DNA of 44,324 nucleotides, from positions 1-44,324 of the forward strand of contig JACOSH010000266.1 in assembly GCA_016178945.1 (NCBI GenBank). The letters are read 5' to 3'. The position numbers were made by a program, and so were the translations under genes. Source of the stretch: Acidobacteriota bacterium (GTDB lineage: Bacteria > Acidobacteriota > Terriglobia > Bryobacterales > Bryobacteraceae). Below the pieces are notes generated by a model. The model saw nothing but the letters and a program-made list of their open reading frames with translations, was not told the DNA's origin and did not search any database. Each line of letters opens with the position of its first letter. The stretch's first letter is position 1. This document shows positions 35,954-43,850 of this stretch, piece by piece.

Positions 35954-38330
35954 CGCGGGGACTCCCTTTGGCGGTCCAGCTCAGGAACGACCGCTCCACC
36001 TGGTCGGGGACAAAGCGATTGGCCAGACTCAACCCGGCGCGCGCGCTCAGGACTTGCCACTCGCCGCCGGGCTGCTCGATTCCCGACCAGGTTTCCGAAC
36101 CCGTGGGGGGCTCCTCCGGTTGGATCAATTTTCGCTCGACCTGGCCGGCGTCCCGGCGCCGGAACGCGACGGTCGCGTCGTCGATATCGCCGGGGTCCCA
36201 ATCCACTCGGGATTGCAACGCCGCCTCCACAGCCGTCGCGCCGCTGTTTTCCACGCTGGTTTCGGTGTGCAGCCCGTCCGGCCGCAGCTCGATCCCCCGG
36301 CGCACCCGCAGGCCGCTCGATGCCGCGCCGGTCAGCCACACCTGGCTGCTTGCGACCTTCTCCACCTGCCACTGGATGGGCCAGGCCCGCCCGTGGAAAT
36401 CGGGGTGAACCGATACGCTCAGGCCCCCCACGTCCGGATAGCCGCGCTCACCCGAATCGATGCGCCGCAGCGCATCGCGTCCCGTCCGCTTGTCGAGCAT
36501 CCGGATCACGCGGCCGGACAGTTCCGGGACCACGTCCACGCGCCACGCCTCGTTCTCCAGCTCCATGACGCGGTACGGCTGGAGGGCGGCGAACTCCTTT
36601 TCGTCCACGCTCAGATCGCGCCCTTCGTGGAGGCTGGTAATGCCGAAGCTCCGCGCCCGGCTCAAGAAGGTCTGGAAACGATCCCGCATGGCAGCGGGAT
36701 CGGCAGGCGCGTAGCGGCCATCCCGGACCTGATAGGTCTTGGCGCGCAGCAGCTCCATATAGTCGATGGGAAGCCGCGCCTTCTCGACTCGCCGGCGCAC
36801 CGCCTCGCTCTCCGCCTCCGACTCGGCCCGCTGGAACAGGGCGCGGGCCTGGCGCAGAAAGTCGCCTCTGAGCTCCGGGACGTTGAAGATCCAGATATGC
36901 TGGCTTGAAACCTGGCGGTGCAGGAGGTCGAGGTAGGATCGCAGGGTCCGGGCCGCGCGGCCGTACACGCCGTCCAGGAACTCATCGATCGTCCGGTTCG
37001 CGTCGATCGAGGGATCCCACAGCAGCCTGGCCATCAGGTAGGAGCGCAGCTCGGCGTTCTCGCCGCCGCCTCCCGGCGCGTAGGCGCCTTCCAGAAACAA
37101 CCCCACCACCCCGTGACGCCGGTACATCGGGATATCGGCGGCCAGCTCCTCGAAATCCGGAAACGGAAGCAGGTAGTGCGAGAAATTCGTGTTGTAGTGC
37201 CAGATGTAGAGCTGGCGCGTGATCTTCGACCAGGCCCGCAGGTTCTTCATGAAGTAAGCGCTGCGCTCGCACTTCTCGTACGGGTGCGCTTCGCACACGC
37301 CGATCGGGCACAGCCGGATGCGCACGTTCCGCCGCGGCCGCGCTTTCAGCGGAGGATTCTCCGAGTACCAATAGGCCAGCGTGTCGATGAGCTTGTCCGG
37401 ATGGGTCTGCTCGATTTCCGCGGCCAGCGCGTTGACATAGCGCAGAATCGGACCCGAGTGCTGGCCTCCCTCCTCTTCCTCCACGCGGCGGCAGTTGGCG
37501 CACTCACACCACCCTTCCCAGTCGTTCTGCGACACCGAGTAAATCGTCGCCTCCGGATGCTGGCGGATCCACTCGCGCACCGCCTCCACGCCCCGGCGTA
37601 GCACGCCCGGATTGGTCAGGCACAGTTGGCCCCGCTCCACGCGGCGCTTGCCGTCGATCAGCGAGAAGTATTCGGGGTGCTCCTTGAAATGCTTCTCTGG
37701 CGGGATCATCTGGTAGAAGGAGTGCACAAACGGGTAGTAGCGCAGCTTTCCTCCGGTCGATTCGTCCAGCTCGGAATGGTCGCCATTGGTCTTGTTGCGA
37801 GCGGCCCAATCCTTATCGAAAGCCTCGGTGAAGAACGGCTCGCGGTATTCGAAGGCCGGTTGATGAGTCTCGTCCAGCGGGCCGATGGCGAGAGTGGAGA
37901 TCTTCGGAATCCGGCTGACCTCGCGGCTGAACCAGCGGCAACCCAGCTTTTCCAGGAGCGTGTACACGCCGTACAGGGTGCCGCGCGGGCGGCCTCCGGC
38001 GACGATCACGTGCCGCCCGGATGTCTTCAGCGCGAAGCCCTCCGCGCCCAGCGCCGCAAACGGGACGCTCACCCCCAGGCGGCGGAGGACGCGGTTGTCG
38101 CCCAGCAGCACCAGGTCGCCGCGCGCGCCGGCGTCGTCGCTGACGATCGGCAGGCGCGCCCCGGACATCTCCTCGACGAAGCGCTGCAGCTCGGCGGCCG
38201 CCCGCCGTTCCGAAGGCAGCGCATCGGCGGGCAGGCAGATAGAGTAGGTGGACTTGCCTCCTTCGACCAGCGTGACGGCCGGCAGCAGGAAGGCGGACAG
38301 AAGCAAGAGGAAAACAATCTTAATGGCCAT
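35865..38330 (-). CDS. DUF4838 glycosidase-like secreted protein
   Basis: The 821-residue protein has a signal peptide (VFLLLLSAFLLPAVTLVEGG). An N-terminal domain resembles the first domain of GH20/GH67 enzymes (PSERRAAAELQRFVEEMSGA, then VIVAGGRPRGTLYGVYTLLE and LGCRWFSREVSRIP). Next comes a DUF4838 TIM-barrel (PFVHSFYQMIPPEKHFKEHP, SVSQNDWEGWCECANCRRVE, YVNALAAEIEQTHPDKLID). The last 200 residues form a beta-rich domain like those that cap aldose-epimerase or GH38-type proteins (VVPELSGRVIRMLDKRTG). It probably acts on a plant or microbial glycan outside the cytoplasm; the substrate is unknown. The Cys pair in CECANC is typical of the family. A TATGAT box ends 9 bases before the ATG. Confidence 0.9.
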   Translation of the reverse strand: MAIKIVFLLLLSAFLLPAVTLVEGGKSTYSICLPADALPSERRAAAELQRFVEEMSGARLPIVSDDAGARGDLVLLGDNRVLRRLGVSVPFAALGAEGFALKTSGRHVIVAGGRPRGTLYGVYTLLEKLGCRWFSREVSRIPKISTLAIGPLDETHQPAFEYREPFFTEAFDKDWAARNKTNGDHSELDESTGGKLRYYPFVHSFYQMIPPEKHFKEHPEYFSLIDGKRRVERGQLCLTNPGVLRRGVEAVREWIRQHPEATIYSVSQNDWEGWCECANCRRVEEEEGGQHSGPILRYVNALAAEIEQTHPDKLIDTLAYWYSENPPLKARPRRNVRIRLCPIGVCEAHPYEKCERSAYFMKNLRAWSKITRQLYIWHYNTNFSHYLLPFPDFEELAADIPMYRRHGVVGLFLEGAYAPGGGGENAELRSYLMARLLWDPSIDANRTIDEFLDGVYGRAARTLRSYLDLLHRQVSSQHIWIFNVPELRGDFLRQARALFQRAESEAESEAVRRRVEKARLPIDYMELLRAKTYQVRDGRYAPADPAAMRDRFQTFLSRARSFGITSLHEGRDLSVDEKEFAALQPYRVMELENEAWRVDVVPELSGRVIRMLDKRTGRDALRRIDSGERGYPDVGGLSVSVHPDFHGRAWPIQWQVEKVASSQVWLTGAASSGLRVRRGIELRPDGLHTETSVENSGATAVEAALQSRVDWDPGDIDDATVAFRRRDAGQVERKLIQPEEPPTGSETWSGIEQPGGEWQVLSARAGLSLANRFVPDQVERSFLSWTAKGSPRVTFGLWSKARRLEPGERLRLEAVYGAASR

Positions 38331-38339
38331 GATGCTTCC

Positions 38340-38345
38340 ATCATA
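38340..38345 (-). promoter_or_regulatory. -10-like box TATGAT before the DUF4838 gene
   Basis: Read on the minus strand, TATGAT is followed by GGAAGCATC and the ATG at 38330. The predicted leader is only 2-3 bases. It belongs to the same near-leaderless pattern as the other -10 boxes listed. Confidence 0.4.
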
Positions 38346-38380
38346 GGACTGCGCCGCGGGGTGAGACTATGGAGGGATCC

Positions 38381-39412
38381 ATGTTTGACTGGACACGGGA
38401 TCCGCATCGCCGCTATAACCCGCTGACGGGAGAATGGGTGCTGGTCTCGCCGCACCGCGCCCAGCGTCCCTGGCAAGGCCAACTGGAGGCCCCCGCCGGC
38501 GACGCGCCGCCCGAGTTCGATCCGGACTGCTATCTGTGTCCCGGCAACGCCAGGGCCGGTGGCGCCCGCAATCCGCACTACCGCGGCACGTTTGTCTTCG
38601 ATAATGATTTCGCGGCGCTGCGTCCCGGCGCCGCGCCGGAGCGGCTCGACCAGCGGGGCCTGCTGATCGCCGAACCCGAGCCCGGTATCTGCCGCGTGGT
38701 CTGCTTCTCGCCGCGCCACGATCTGACTCTGTCGCGAATGGATCCTGCCTCGATCCGCGAGGTGGTCGACACCTGGACGGCTCAGCTTCAGGATCTGGCC
38801 CGGCCTCCCGCCATCGGCTACGTCCAGATCTTCGAGAATCGCGGCGCCATGATGGGGGCCAGCAATCCGCATCCGCACTGCCAGATCTGGGCCAGCCGCG
38901 CGATGCCCAATGAGCCGGCCAAGGAGCAAAGCGCGCAAGCCGCCTACCTCCGCCAGAACGGCGCCTGCCTCCTTTGCGACTACCTGGCCCTGGAGCGCCA
39001 GTCGGCCGAGCGCCTGGTCTCGGAGAACGACTCGTTTGCCGTCGTGGTCCCGTTCTGGGCGGTCTGGCCCTTTGAGACGCTGCTGCTGGCCAAGCGGCAT
39101 CGGGCCGGTCTGGAGGAGTTGGATTCGCGGGAGCGCGACGACCTGGCGGCCATCCTGAAGCGCATGACCACCCGCTACGATAACCTCTTCCGCACGCCCT
39201 TCCCGTACACCATGGGCTTTCATCAGCAGCCCGCCGTGCCTGGTCCCGAGTGGCACTTGCACGCGCACTTCTACCCCCCGCTGCTCCGCTCCGCGACCAT
39301 CCGCAAATTCATGGTGGGGTACGAGCTGCTGGCCATGCCGCAGCGCGACATCACGCCCGAGACCGCGGCTGCGCGCCTGCGGGAGGCGCCGGAGGAAAGC
39401 TTGCCGCTCTGA
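38381..39412 (+). CDS. galT: Galactose-1-phosphate uridylyltransferase
   Basis: The 343-residue enzyme moves UMP between UDP-glucose and galactose 1-phosphate in the Leloir pathway. It has the entry motif [20 protein letters not shown], zinc-type cysteines in [12 protein letters not shown], and the active-site [11 protein letters not shown] with the nucleophile His166, the same number as in E. coli. The C-terminal [20 protein letters not shown] completes the HIT-like fold. The ATG at 38381 is chosen because GGAGG precedes it by 6 bases; an upstream in-frame ATG at 38369 has no such site. The 3' end overlaps the convergent MerR gene by 62 bases. No galK or galE is next to it. Confidence 0.95.
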   Translation: MFDWTRDPHRRYNPLTGEWVLVSPHRAQRPWQGQLEAPAGDAPPEFDPDCYLCPGNARAGGARNPHYRGTFVFDNDFAALRPGAAPERLDQRGLLIAEPEPGICRVVCFSPRHDLTLSRMDPASIREVVDTWTAQLQDLARPPAIGYVQIFENRGAMMGASNPHPHCQIWASRAMPNEPAKEQSAQAAYLRQNGACLLCDYLALERQSAERLVSENDSFAVVVPFWAVWPFETLLLAKRHRAGLEELDSRERDDLAAILKRMTTRYDNLFRTPFPYTMGFHQQPAVPGPEWHLHAHFYPPLLRSATIRKFMVGYELLAMPQRDITPETAAARLREAPEESLPL

Positions 39413-40658
39413 CCGCGGTGGCCCGATCGAGGAAGTCCACGACCTTCTCGAATGCGACGTGGTGCCGGAGCACCGGGCACGCATTGAGAAAGCCGGTTGG
39501 GATGTTCGCCCCGGGATCGGCCTCCGAGAGTTCCGCCCAGCGTGCGGCCAGAGCCTGCCCTCTCTCGCCGGCCGGATCTTCGCCAAGCGCGGCTTCGACA
39601 TCGCGGTAGAATTCGTCGACCTTCTTCATGCGAACGTAACTGCCTTTAGCGACGACGCCGGCCATCCTCTCGAGAGTGAACAACGCGATCTGCCGCTGTA
39701 CCGCCTCCTCCCCGCCCGGCGGGCGCCCGGCCAGATGCTTCCAGTAGGCCACCAGCCTCTGGGCCCTCTCGCCGGTTGGATCCAACTTCCACCAGCGCGC
39801 GGCCAGCGCCTGTGCCCGCTCACTGCCGGGGTCTTCCTCCAGCGTGGTGGCGGCGGCGAGAAAATCCTCTTCTTCCCGGGTCAGCCCCGCCATCGCGGCC
39901 CAGCCTTTTCCGCCGAAGGCATCCTTCCCGCGGGCGGCGATGGCCTTGCCGATGAACTCCCAGACCTTGTCGAGATCGATGCCGGAAACGCGCTGCTGCA
40001 GCGTGGAGGGCCAGTAGCGGCGGTCGTACCAGGCCCCGATCATGCCGGCCCGGCCTTCCGGATCCCCGCCGGTTTCGTTCTCCATCAGGTTCATCCAGCG
40101 AGTCGCCAGAGCCTGGGCTTTTTCGCCGGCAGGGTCCTCGCCGGACGCGGCTTCGACATCCCGGTAGAGCTCTTTCCATTCCTGGGATGGCCACAGCTCG
40201 TAGTGCTGCCGGCGTTTCACCCAAGCTTCCTCGGTCTTGTAGTACCTCTTCATGACCTCGACGCTCTCTTGCATGTCCATCGCCTCAATAATTCTTTTCA
40301 GGATCGCCGGGTCGGCTGGTTTGCCCGGTTCGATCGCCCGTTCGGCTTCCTGGATGGCGCGAATGGCGCGCCCCAGAAGCTGTTGCTTTTCCTCCAGGAC
40401 CCCGCGTTGGACTCGCAAGGCGTCCGGCAAGTCCAGGGCCGCCCGATCCAGCACGGCCTGAATCTGCTTCAGAGGGAGTCCCAGAAATTTGAGCGCGATG
40501 ATCTGCTCCAGGCGCTCCAGATCGCGCTCGGTATAGAGCCGGTATCCGCCGCCGCTTCGCCCGGGTTTCAACAGACCCAGCCGGTCATAGTGATGCAAGG
40601 CCTTCACCGTCACCCCGGCAAGTTCCGCAAACTCGTGGATTTGGTAGGACCTGCTCAC
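39351..40658 (-). CDS. MerR-family regulator with triplicated TipAS-like motif
   Basis: The 435-residue protein has a MerR winged helix at about 4-75 ([40 protein letters not shown]) and a coiled-coil dimer helix (about 85-112). The remaining 320 residues form an effector region with a repeated motif: [16 protein letters not shown] (173-188), [16 protein letters not shown] (274-289) and [16 protein letters not shown] (359-374). This motif is known from TipAS-type antibiotic-binding domains, where one copy is normal; three copies suggest duplicated ligand domains. The repeat-bearing segment also has partner helices (ELYRDVEA and EFYRDVEA). It would activate its own promoter (see 40675-40705) on binding a hydrophobic drug or peptide. 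The last 62 bases overlap the end of galT. Confidence 0.9.
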   Translation of the reverse strand: MSRSYQIHEFAELAGVTVKALHHYDRLGLLKPGRSGGGYRLYTERDLERLEQIIALKFLGLPLKQIQAVLDRAALDLPDALRVQRGVLEEKQQLLGRAIRAIQEAERAIEPGKPADPAILKRIIEAMDMQESVEVMKRYYKTEEAWVKRRQHYELWPSQEWKELYRDVEAASGEDPAGEKAQALATRWMNLMENETGGDPEGRAGMIGAWYDRRYWPSTLQQRVSGIDLDKVWEFIGKAIAARGKDAFGGKGWAAMAGLTREEEDFLAAATTLEEDPGSERAQALAARWWKLDPTGERAQRLVAYWKHLAGRPPGGEEAVQRQIALFTLERMAGVVAKGSYVRMKKVDEFYRDVEAALGEDPAGERGQALAARWAELSEADPGANIPTGFLNACPVLRHHVAFEKVVDFLDRATAVRAASFPPAPPAGAQPRSRA

Positions 40659-40674
40659 GCTGTCCCTTCTGGAT

Positions 40675-40705
40675 ATGTTGGGGCCTGCCGTAGGGTCAGA
40701 GTCAA
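40675..40705 (-). promoter_or_regulatory. MerR-type promoter with 19-base spacer and dyad
   Basis: On the minus strand TTGACT (40705-40700) and CAACAT (40680-40675) are 19 bases apart, the stretched spacing that MerR activators correct by twisting DNA. The spacer holds an imperfect dyad (CTGACCCTACGGCAG on this strand). It lies 17 bases upstream of the MerR gene, so autoregulation is likely. The -10 box is a weak match. Confidence 0.55.
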
Positions 40706-40749
40706 GCGAAATGTTGCGGCGGGAGTCGGCAAGATGAGGGAGACCCGTC

Positions 40750-40911
40750 GTGAGAGTCGCAATCGAGGTCCCATACGATTTCGGTCAACTGCTTGCCGCA
40801 CAAGCGGGCGGCCTCTGCGCAGGTACCGCAGGTGCTTGGGCTGCGCTCCCGCTGGGAGACGGAGTCCTTCCTGAGGCGCGCCGAGGCGTATCACGGCTAC
40901 ACGATGGATGA
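40750..40911 (+). pseudogene. Remnant of a UPF0175-type antitoxin gene
   Basis: Two short homologous pieces lie in different frames. The first (from GTG at 40750) reads VRVAIEVPYDFGQLLAAQ, like the N-terminus of UPF0175 proteins. The second (about 40796-40911, another frame) reads VPQVLGLRSRWETESFLRRA then EAYHGYTMDDL, like their C-terminal part. The helix-turn-helix middle (usually about 20-30 residues) is missing, and the last part is cut at the end of the adjacent gluconolactonase gene. No intact gene remains. It is divergent from the MerR gene. The assignment rests on recognising these two fragments by eye. Confidence 0.6.
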
Positions 40912-40913
40912 CC

Positions 40914-41831
40914 TCAACCCACAGGCGGGAACAGCACCCTTCCTCGCCGGTTGGTGCGGACCCGGAACAGGTGGCCTTCGGTCGTGGTGACATACAGCGT
41001 GCCCAGATCCGGGTCGCCGAACGCGCAGTTGGTGGGGCGTCTGGCGGGCACCGGGACCCGCTCCAGCACTTGGCCCGACGGGGAGAAGACGTAGATGGAA
41101 GGCCCCGGACCGCCCAGCTCCCAGCCGGCCGTGGCCACGATGTTGCCCTCGCAGTCCAGCCGCATGCCGTCGATGCCCCGGTGCTCGCCGAAATCATGGA
41201 GGACTTCCGGATCGCCCAGCGTCAGGTCGTCCCGCACCGGGTACGCGCGTAGTTGCCGCTTTTCGTCCGGACGCCGGCCGCTTTGCGCCACGTAGAGCGT
41301 CCGGTAATCCAGGGAAAACAGCAGCCCGTTAGGGCGGGTCGTGTCGAAGGTCGCGCGCTCAATCCGGTAGCCGCCGCCAGGCTGCGGATCCAGGCGGTAG
41401 ACCGAGTCGTGGTCCAGCTCGCGGTTCGCGCGGTCATAGCTCCAGGGGCCGGCCGCTCCCTCGTAATAAGGATCCGTGAACCAGACCCGCCCGGCGGGAT
41501 CGACCACTACATCGTTGGGGATGTTGAAGCGCTTGCCTTCGTAGTTATCGGCCAGCACGGTGACGCTTCCGTCCGGCTCGTAGCGGACCACGCGCCGGGT
41601 GTCCAGGGCCGCGCCGCCTTCGCAACCGTAGAGGCGGCCCTGCGCGTCGAAGGTCAGGCCATTGGCGTAGTTGGTGTTCTCGCGCCAGACGGAGATCGAC
41701 CGCGTGGCCGGATCGTAGCGCATGATCCGGCAGGCTTGAATGCGCGTGTAGAGCAGCCCGGCGCCGTCCCAAGCCGGACCCTCCGTCACCGCGCCGTAGG
41801 GGGGATCGATCAGTTCGAATTGCCAAGTCAT
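40914..41831 (-). CDS. SMP-30/gluconolactonase-like protein
   Basis: The 305-residue protein is a six-bladed propeller of the SMP-30/LRE family. Likely metal ligands are Glu17 in AVTEGPAWDG, Asn106 in FNIPNDVVVDPAGRVWFTDP, an Asn in TTRPNGLLFSLD and an Asp in HRGIDGMRLDCEGNIV. The family hydrolyses sugar lactones. There is no signal peptide, so it acts in the cytoplasm. The ATG at 41831 has GGAG 8 bases upstream; a longer open frame upstream is antisense to the next gene. The end of the gene touches the antitoxin remnant. It is in the same direction as the upstream lipoprotein genes but 52 bases from the nearest one. Confidence 0.92.
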   Translation of the reverse strand: MTWQFELIDPPYGAVTEGPAWDGAGLLYTRIQACRIMRYDPATRSISVWRENTNYANGLTFDAQGRLYGCEGGAALDTRRVVRYEPDGSVTVLADNYEGKRFNIPNDVVVDPAGRVWFTDPYYEGAAGPWSYDRANRELDHDSVYRLDPQPGGGYRIERATFDTTRPNGLLFSLDYRTLYVAQSGRRPDEKRQLRAYPVRDDLTLGDPEVLHDFGEHRGIDGMRLDCEGNIVATAGWELGGPGPSIYVFSPSGQVLERVPVPARRPTNCAFGDPDLGTLYVTTTEGHLFRVRTNRRGRVLFPPVG

Positions 41832-41883
41832 CGGGAGTCTCCAGAGCCGAACAGACAGGATGGCACACGGGCGGCCCTCCTGA

Positions 41884-42849
41884 CTACTGCCGCACCGCGA
41901 AGCTGTTGGTGAAGGTCGCGGCCAGATCCACCTGAACCTGCTGGACGCGCCGGACGACCTCGGCTTCCTCCGGCCGGATCCGTCCATCCGCCGACAGCAT
42001 GGCGACAGCGCCGCGAATGGCTTCCTCGTAGATAACCGGATCGTCGCCCCGGTAGGAGACTGGCATGCGCTCCCGGATCGTCCGGGGAGTCTGGCGGCGG
42101 CTCCAATCCATGGCCTGGAGAACGGCCCCGGCCAAACGCCGCGCCGTGTCCGGGTGCTTCCCGAGCCAGGCGCCGCTCGCGTAGAGCACGGCGCTGGGAT
42201 AGCTCTCGACTCCATAGATCTGTTTCAATCCGGAAGGCGTGCGGGCATCGGCCAGCAGGGTGACCGCGCCATGCCGCTTCTCCAGCGTGCGCGCCACCAG
42301 GTCGCTGACCACGCCGGCCTGGACACGCCGCTGCTCCATCGCCGCCAGGGCGCGGGCGGCGGTCCCGATCGTCACAGCTTGCACGTCTTCGGGGTTCAGG
42401 CCGTGGCGCCGCAGCAGGTGGTTCAGAAAAAAGTGAGTGTTGGATCCCAGCGTGGTGACCCCCACGGTCGAGCCCTTCAGATCCTCGATGCGCTCGATGC
42501 GCGACCCCGGCGCGGCGGCCAGCACCACCAGCGGGGAACGCCCGATCAGAAGGAACGAGCGGATGTCGCGGCCTTCGGCCGTCATCTGGAGCGCCAGGTC
42601 GTAGTAGCCGGCGGCCGCCTCGACGCTGCCGCCCAGCAGCGCTTCCAGTCCCTTCGAGCTTCCGGGGAGCTCCTCAAGCGAGACCTCCAGACCGGCTTGC
42701 TCGAACAAACCCAGCTCGCGCGCCAGGTAGACCGGCAACTGCGACAGCGTCTGGGCCACCACCGCCATGCGTACGCGGGTTCTCGCCGGCTGCCCGCCGC
42801 ATCCCGCCAGCGCCATCGCGGCGAGAGCCAAGCCGAGCCGCGCCCTCAC
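41884..42849 (-). CDS. NMT1-like ABC-type substrate-binding lipoprotein (second copy)
   Basis: The 321-residue protein has a lipoprotein signal (LALAAMALAGCGG, lipobox LAGC) and then a NMT1/SsuA-like binding fold: SQLPVYLARELGLFEQAGLE, VSLEELPGSSKGLEALLGGS, DLKGSTVGVTTLGSNTHFFL, FLNHLLRRHGLNPEDVQ and VTLLADARTPSGLKQIYGVE. The start is GTG at 42849, which overlaps the stop of the first copy by 4 bases (GTGA) with GAGGAG just before it. The family binds thiamine precursors, sulfonates, nitrate or similar small molecules. The two copies are about a third to half identical by eye, so they arose by duplication. No permease or ATPase gene lies in the window, so the transporter partner is elsewhere or absent. 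Confidence 0.9.
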   Translation of the reverse strand: MRARLGLALAAMALAGCGGQPARTRVRMAVVAQTLSQLPVYLARELGLFEQAGLEVSLEELPGSSKGLEALLGGSVEAAAGYYDLALQMTAEGRDIRSFLLIGRSPLVVLAAAPGSRIERIEDLKGSTVGVTTLGSNTHFFLNHLLRRHGLNPEDVQAVTIGTAARALAAMEQRRVQAGVVSDLVARTLEKRHGAVTLLADARTPSGLKQIYGVESYPSAVLYASGAWLGKHPDTARRLAGAVLQAMDWSRRQTPRTIRERMPVSYRGDDPVIYEEAIRGAVAMLSADGRIRPEEAEVVRRVQQVQVDLAATFTNSFAVRQ

Positions 42850-43850
42850 TTGCTCCTCACGAACTCGTTGGTGTAAGTGGCCGCCAGATCGAGGCCCGCG
42901 CCGGGCGCCTTTTCCAGGGATTGGGCCAGCATCCGGCGCACGGTCTCGGGGCCTTCCGGAGGCATGAGGCCGTCTGGGGAAAAGATGTGCATGGACCGCT
43001 CCAGCGCTTCCAGGTAGATGGCCGGATCCTCGCCTCGATATTCCGGCGGCATCTGCTCCATGATTTGCCGCGGAGTGTGGGTTTGGATCCACTCCAGGGT
43101 GCGCCGGAGGGCGCGCGCCAGGCGCCGCGCCAGATCCGGATTCCGCTGCATCCAGGCGGCCGTCGAGTAGAAGGCCGAGGCCGGATAGACCGGGACGCCG
43201 AAGATCTCGCGCACGCCCCGCTCGGTGCGGGCGTCGGCCAGGATCGCCAGGTTGGGATGCTTCTTCTGAAGCTGCGTGATGGCCGGATCGAACATCATCG
43301 CGGCGTCGACCTTCCCGCGAGCGACCGCTGCGACGGCGGTGGCGGCCGAGCCGATGGCGGTGGCGCTGGCCGCATCCGGGGCCAGCCCGTGTTTGGAAAG
43401 CAGGAACCTGAGCAGCAGGTGCGACGAGGATCCGGGAGCAGTGACGCCGACGGTGGCGCCCTTCAAGTCCTCCACGCGGCGGACATTCTTGGCGACGGGC
43501 GAGACCACCAGCGCGAATCCCGGCGACCGCGCCAGGCTGACGAACGCCTGCAGCGGACGGCCCTCGGCGGCCATCTGGATAGTGTGATCGTAGAAACCGC
43601 AGACCACGTCGGCGCTGCCGCCCAGCAGCGCTTCCAGCGCCTTCGATCCGCCCGGAAAATCTTCCAGCGTCACGCGCACGCCTTCGGCCTGGTAGTAGCC
43701 CAGGCGCTGGGCCAGCGTCGCGGGAAGATAGACGAACTGCTGCTGCCCGCCCACCGCCACGCGCACCTCCGGGAAGGTGGCGTCGACCAGCGGACGAGCG
43801 CAGCCCGAGAACAGGAGCGCGGCAAGGGGAACGCAAAGGCGGAGCGTCAC
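42846..43850 (-). CDS. NMT1-like ABC-type substrate-binding lipoprotein (first copy)
   Basis: The 334-residue lipoprotein (signal MTLRLCVPLAALLFSGC, lipobox LFSGC) matches the next gene over its whole length: YLPATLAQRLGYYQAEGVRV, LEDFPGGSKALEALLGGSAD, DLKGATVGVTAPGSSSHLLL and FLLSKHGLAPDAASATAIGS. Its end (LDLAATYTNEFVRSK) also parallels that of the second copy (VDLAATFTNSFAVRQ). It starts by overlapping the stop of the gamma-glutamyltransferase gene by 4 bases. It would deliver a small substrate to a membrane transporter. The substrate is not readable from sequence. Coupling to a gamma-glutamyltransferase hints at glutathione or gamma-glutamyl compounds, as inference only. Confidence 0.9.
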   Translation of the reverse strand: MTLRLCVPLAALLFSGCARPLVDATFPEVRVAVGGQQQFVYLPATLAQRLGYYQAEGVRVTLEDFPGGSKALEALLGGSADVVCGFYDHTIQMAAEGRPLQAFVSLARSPGFALVVSPVAKNVRRVEDLKGATVGVTAPGSSSHLLLRFLLSKHGLAPDAASATAIGSAATAVAAVARGKVDAAMMFDPAITQLQKKHPNLAILADARTERGVREIFGVPVYPASAFYSTAAWMQRNPDLARRLARALRRTLEWIQTHTPRQIMEQMPPEYRGEDPAIYLEALERSMHIFSPDGLMPPEGPETVRRMLAQSLEKAPGAGLDLAATYTNEFVRSK

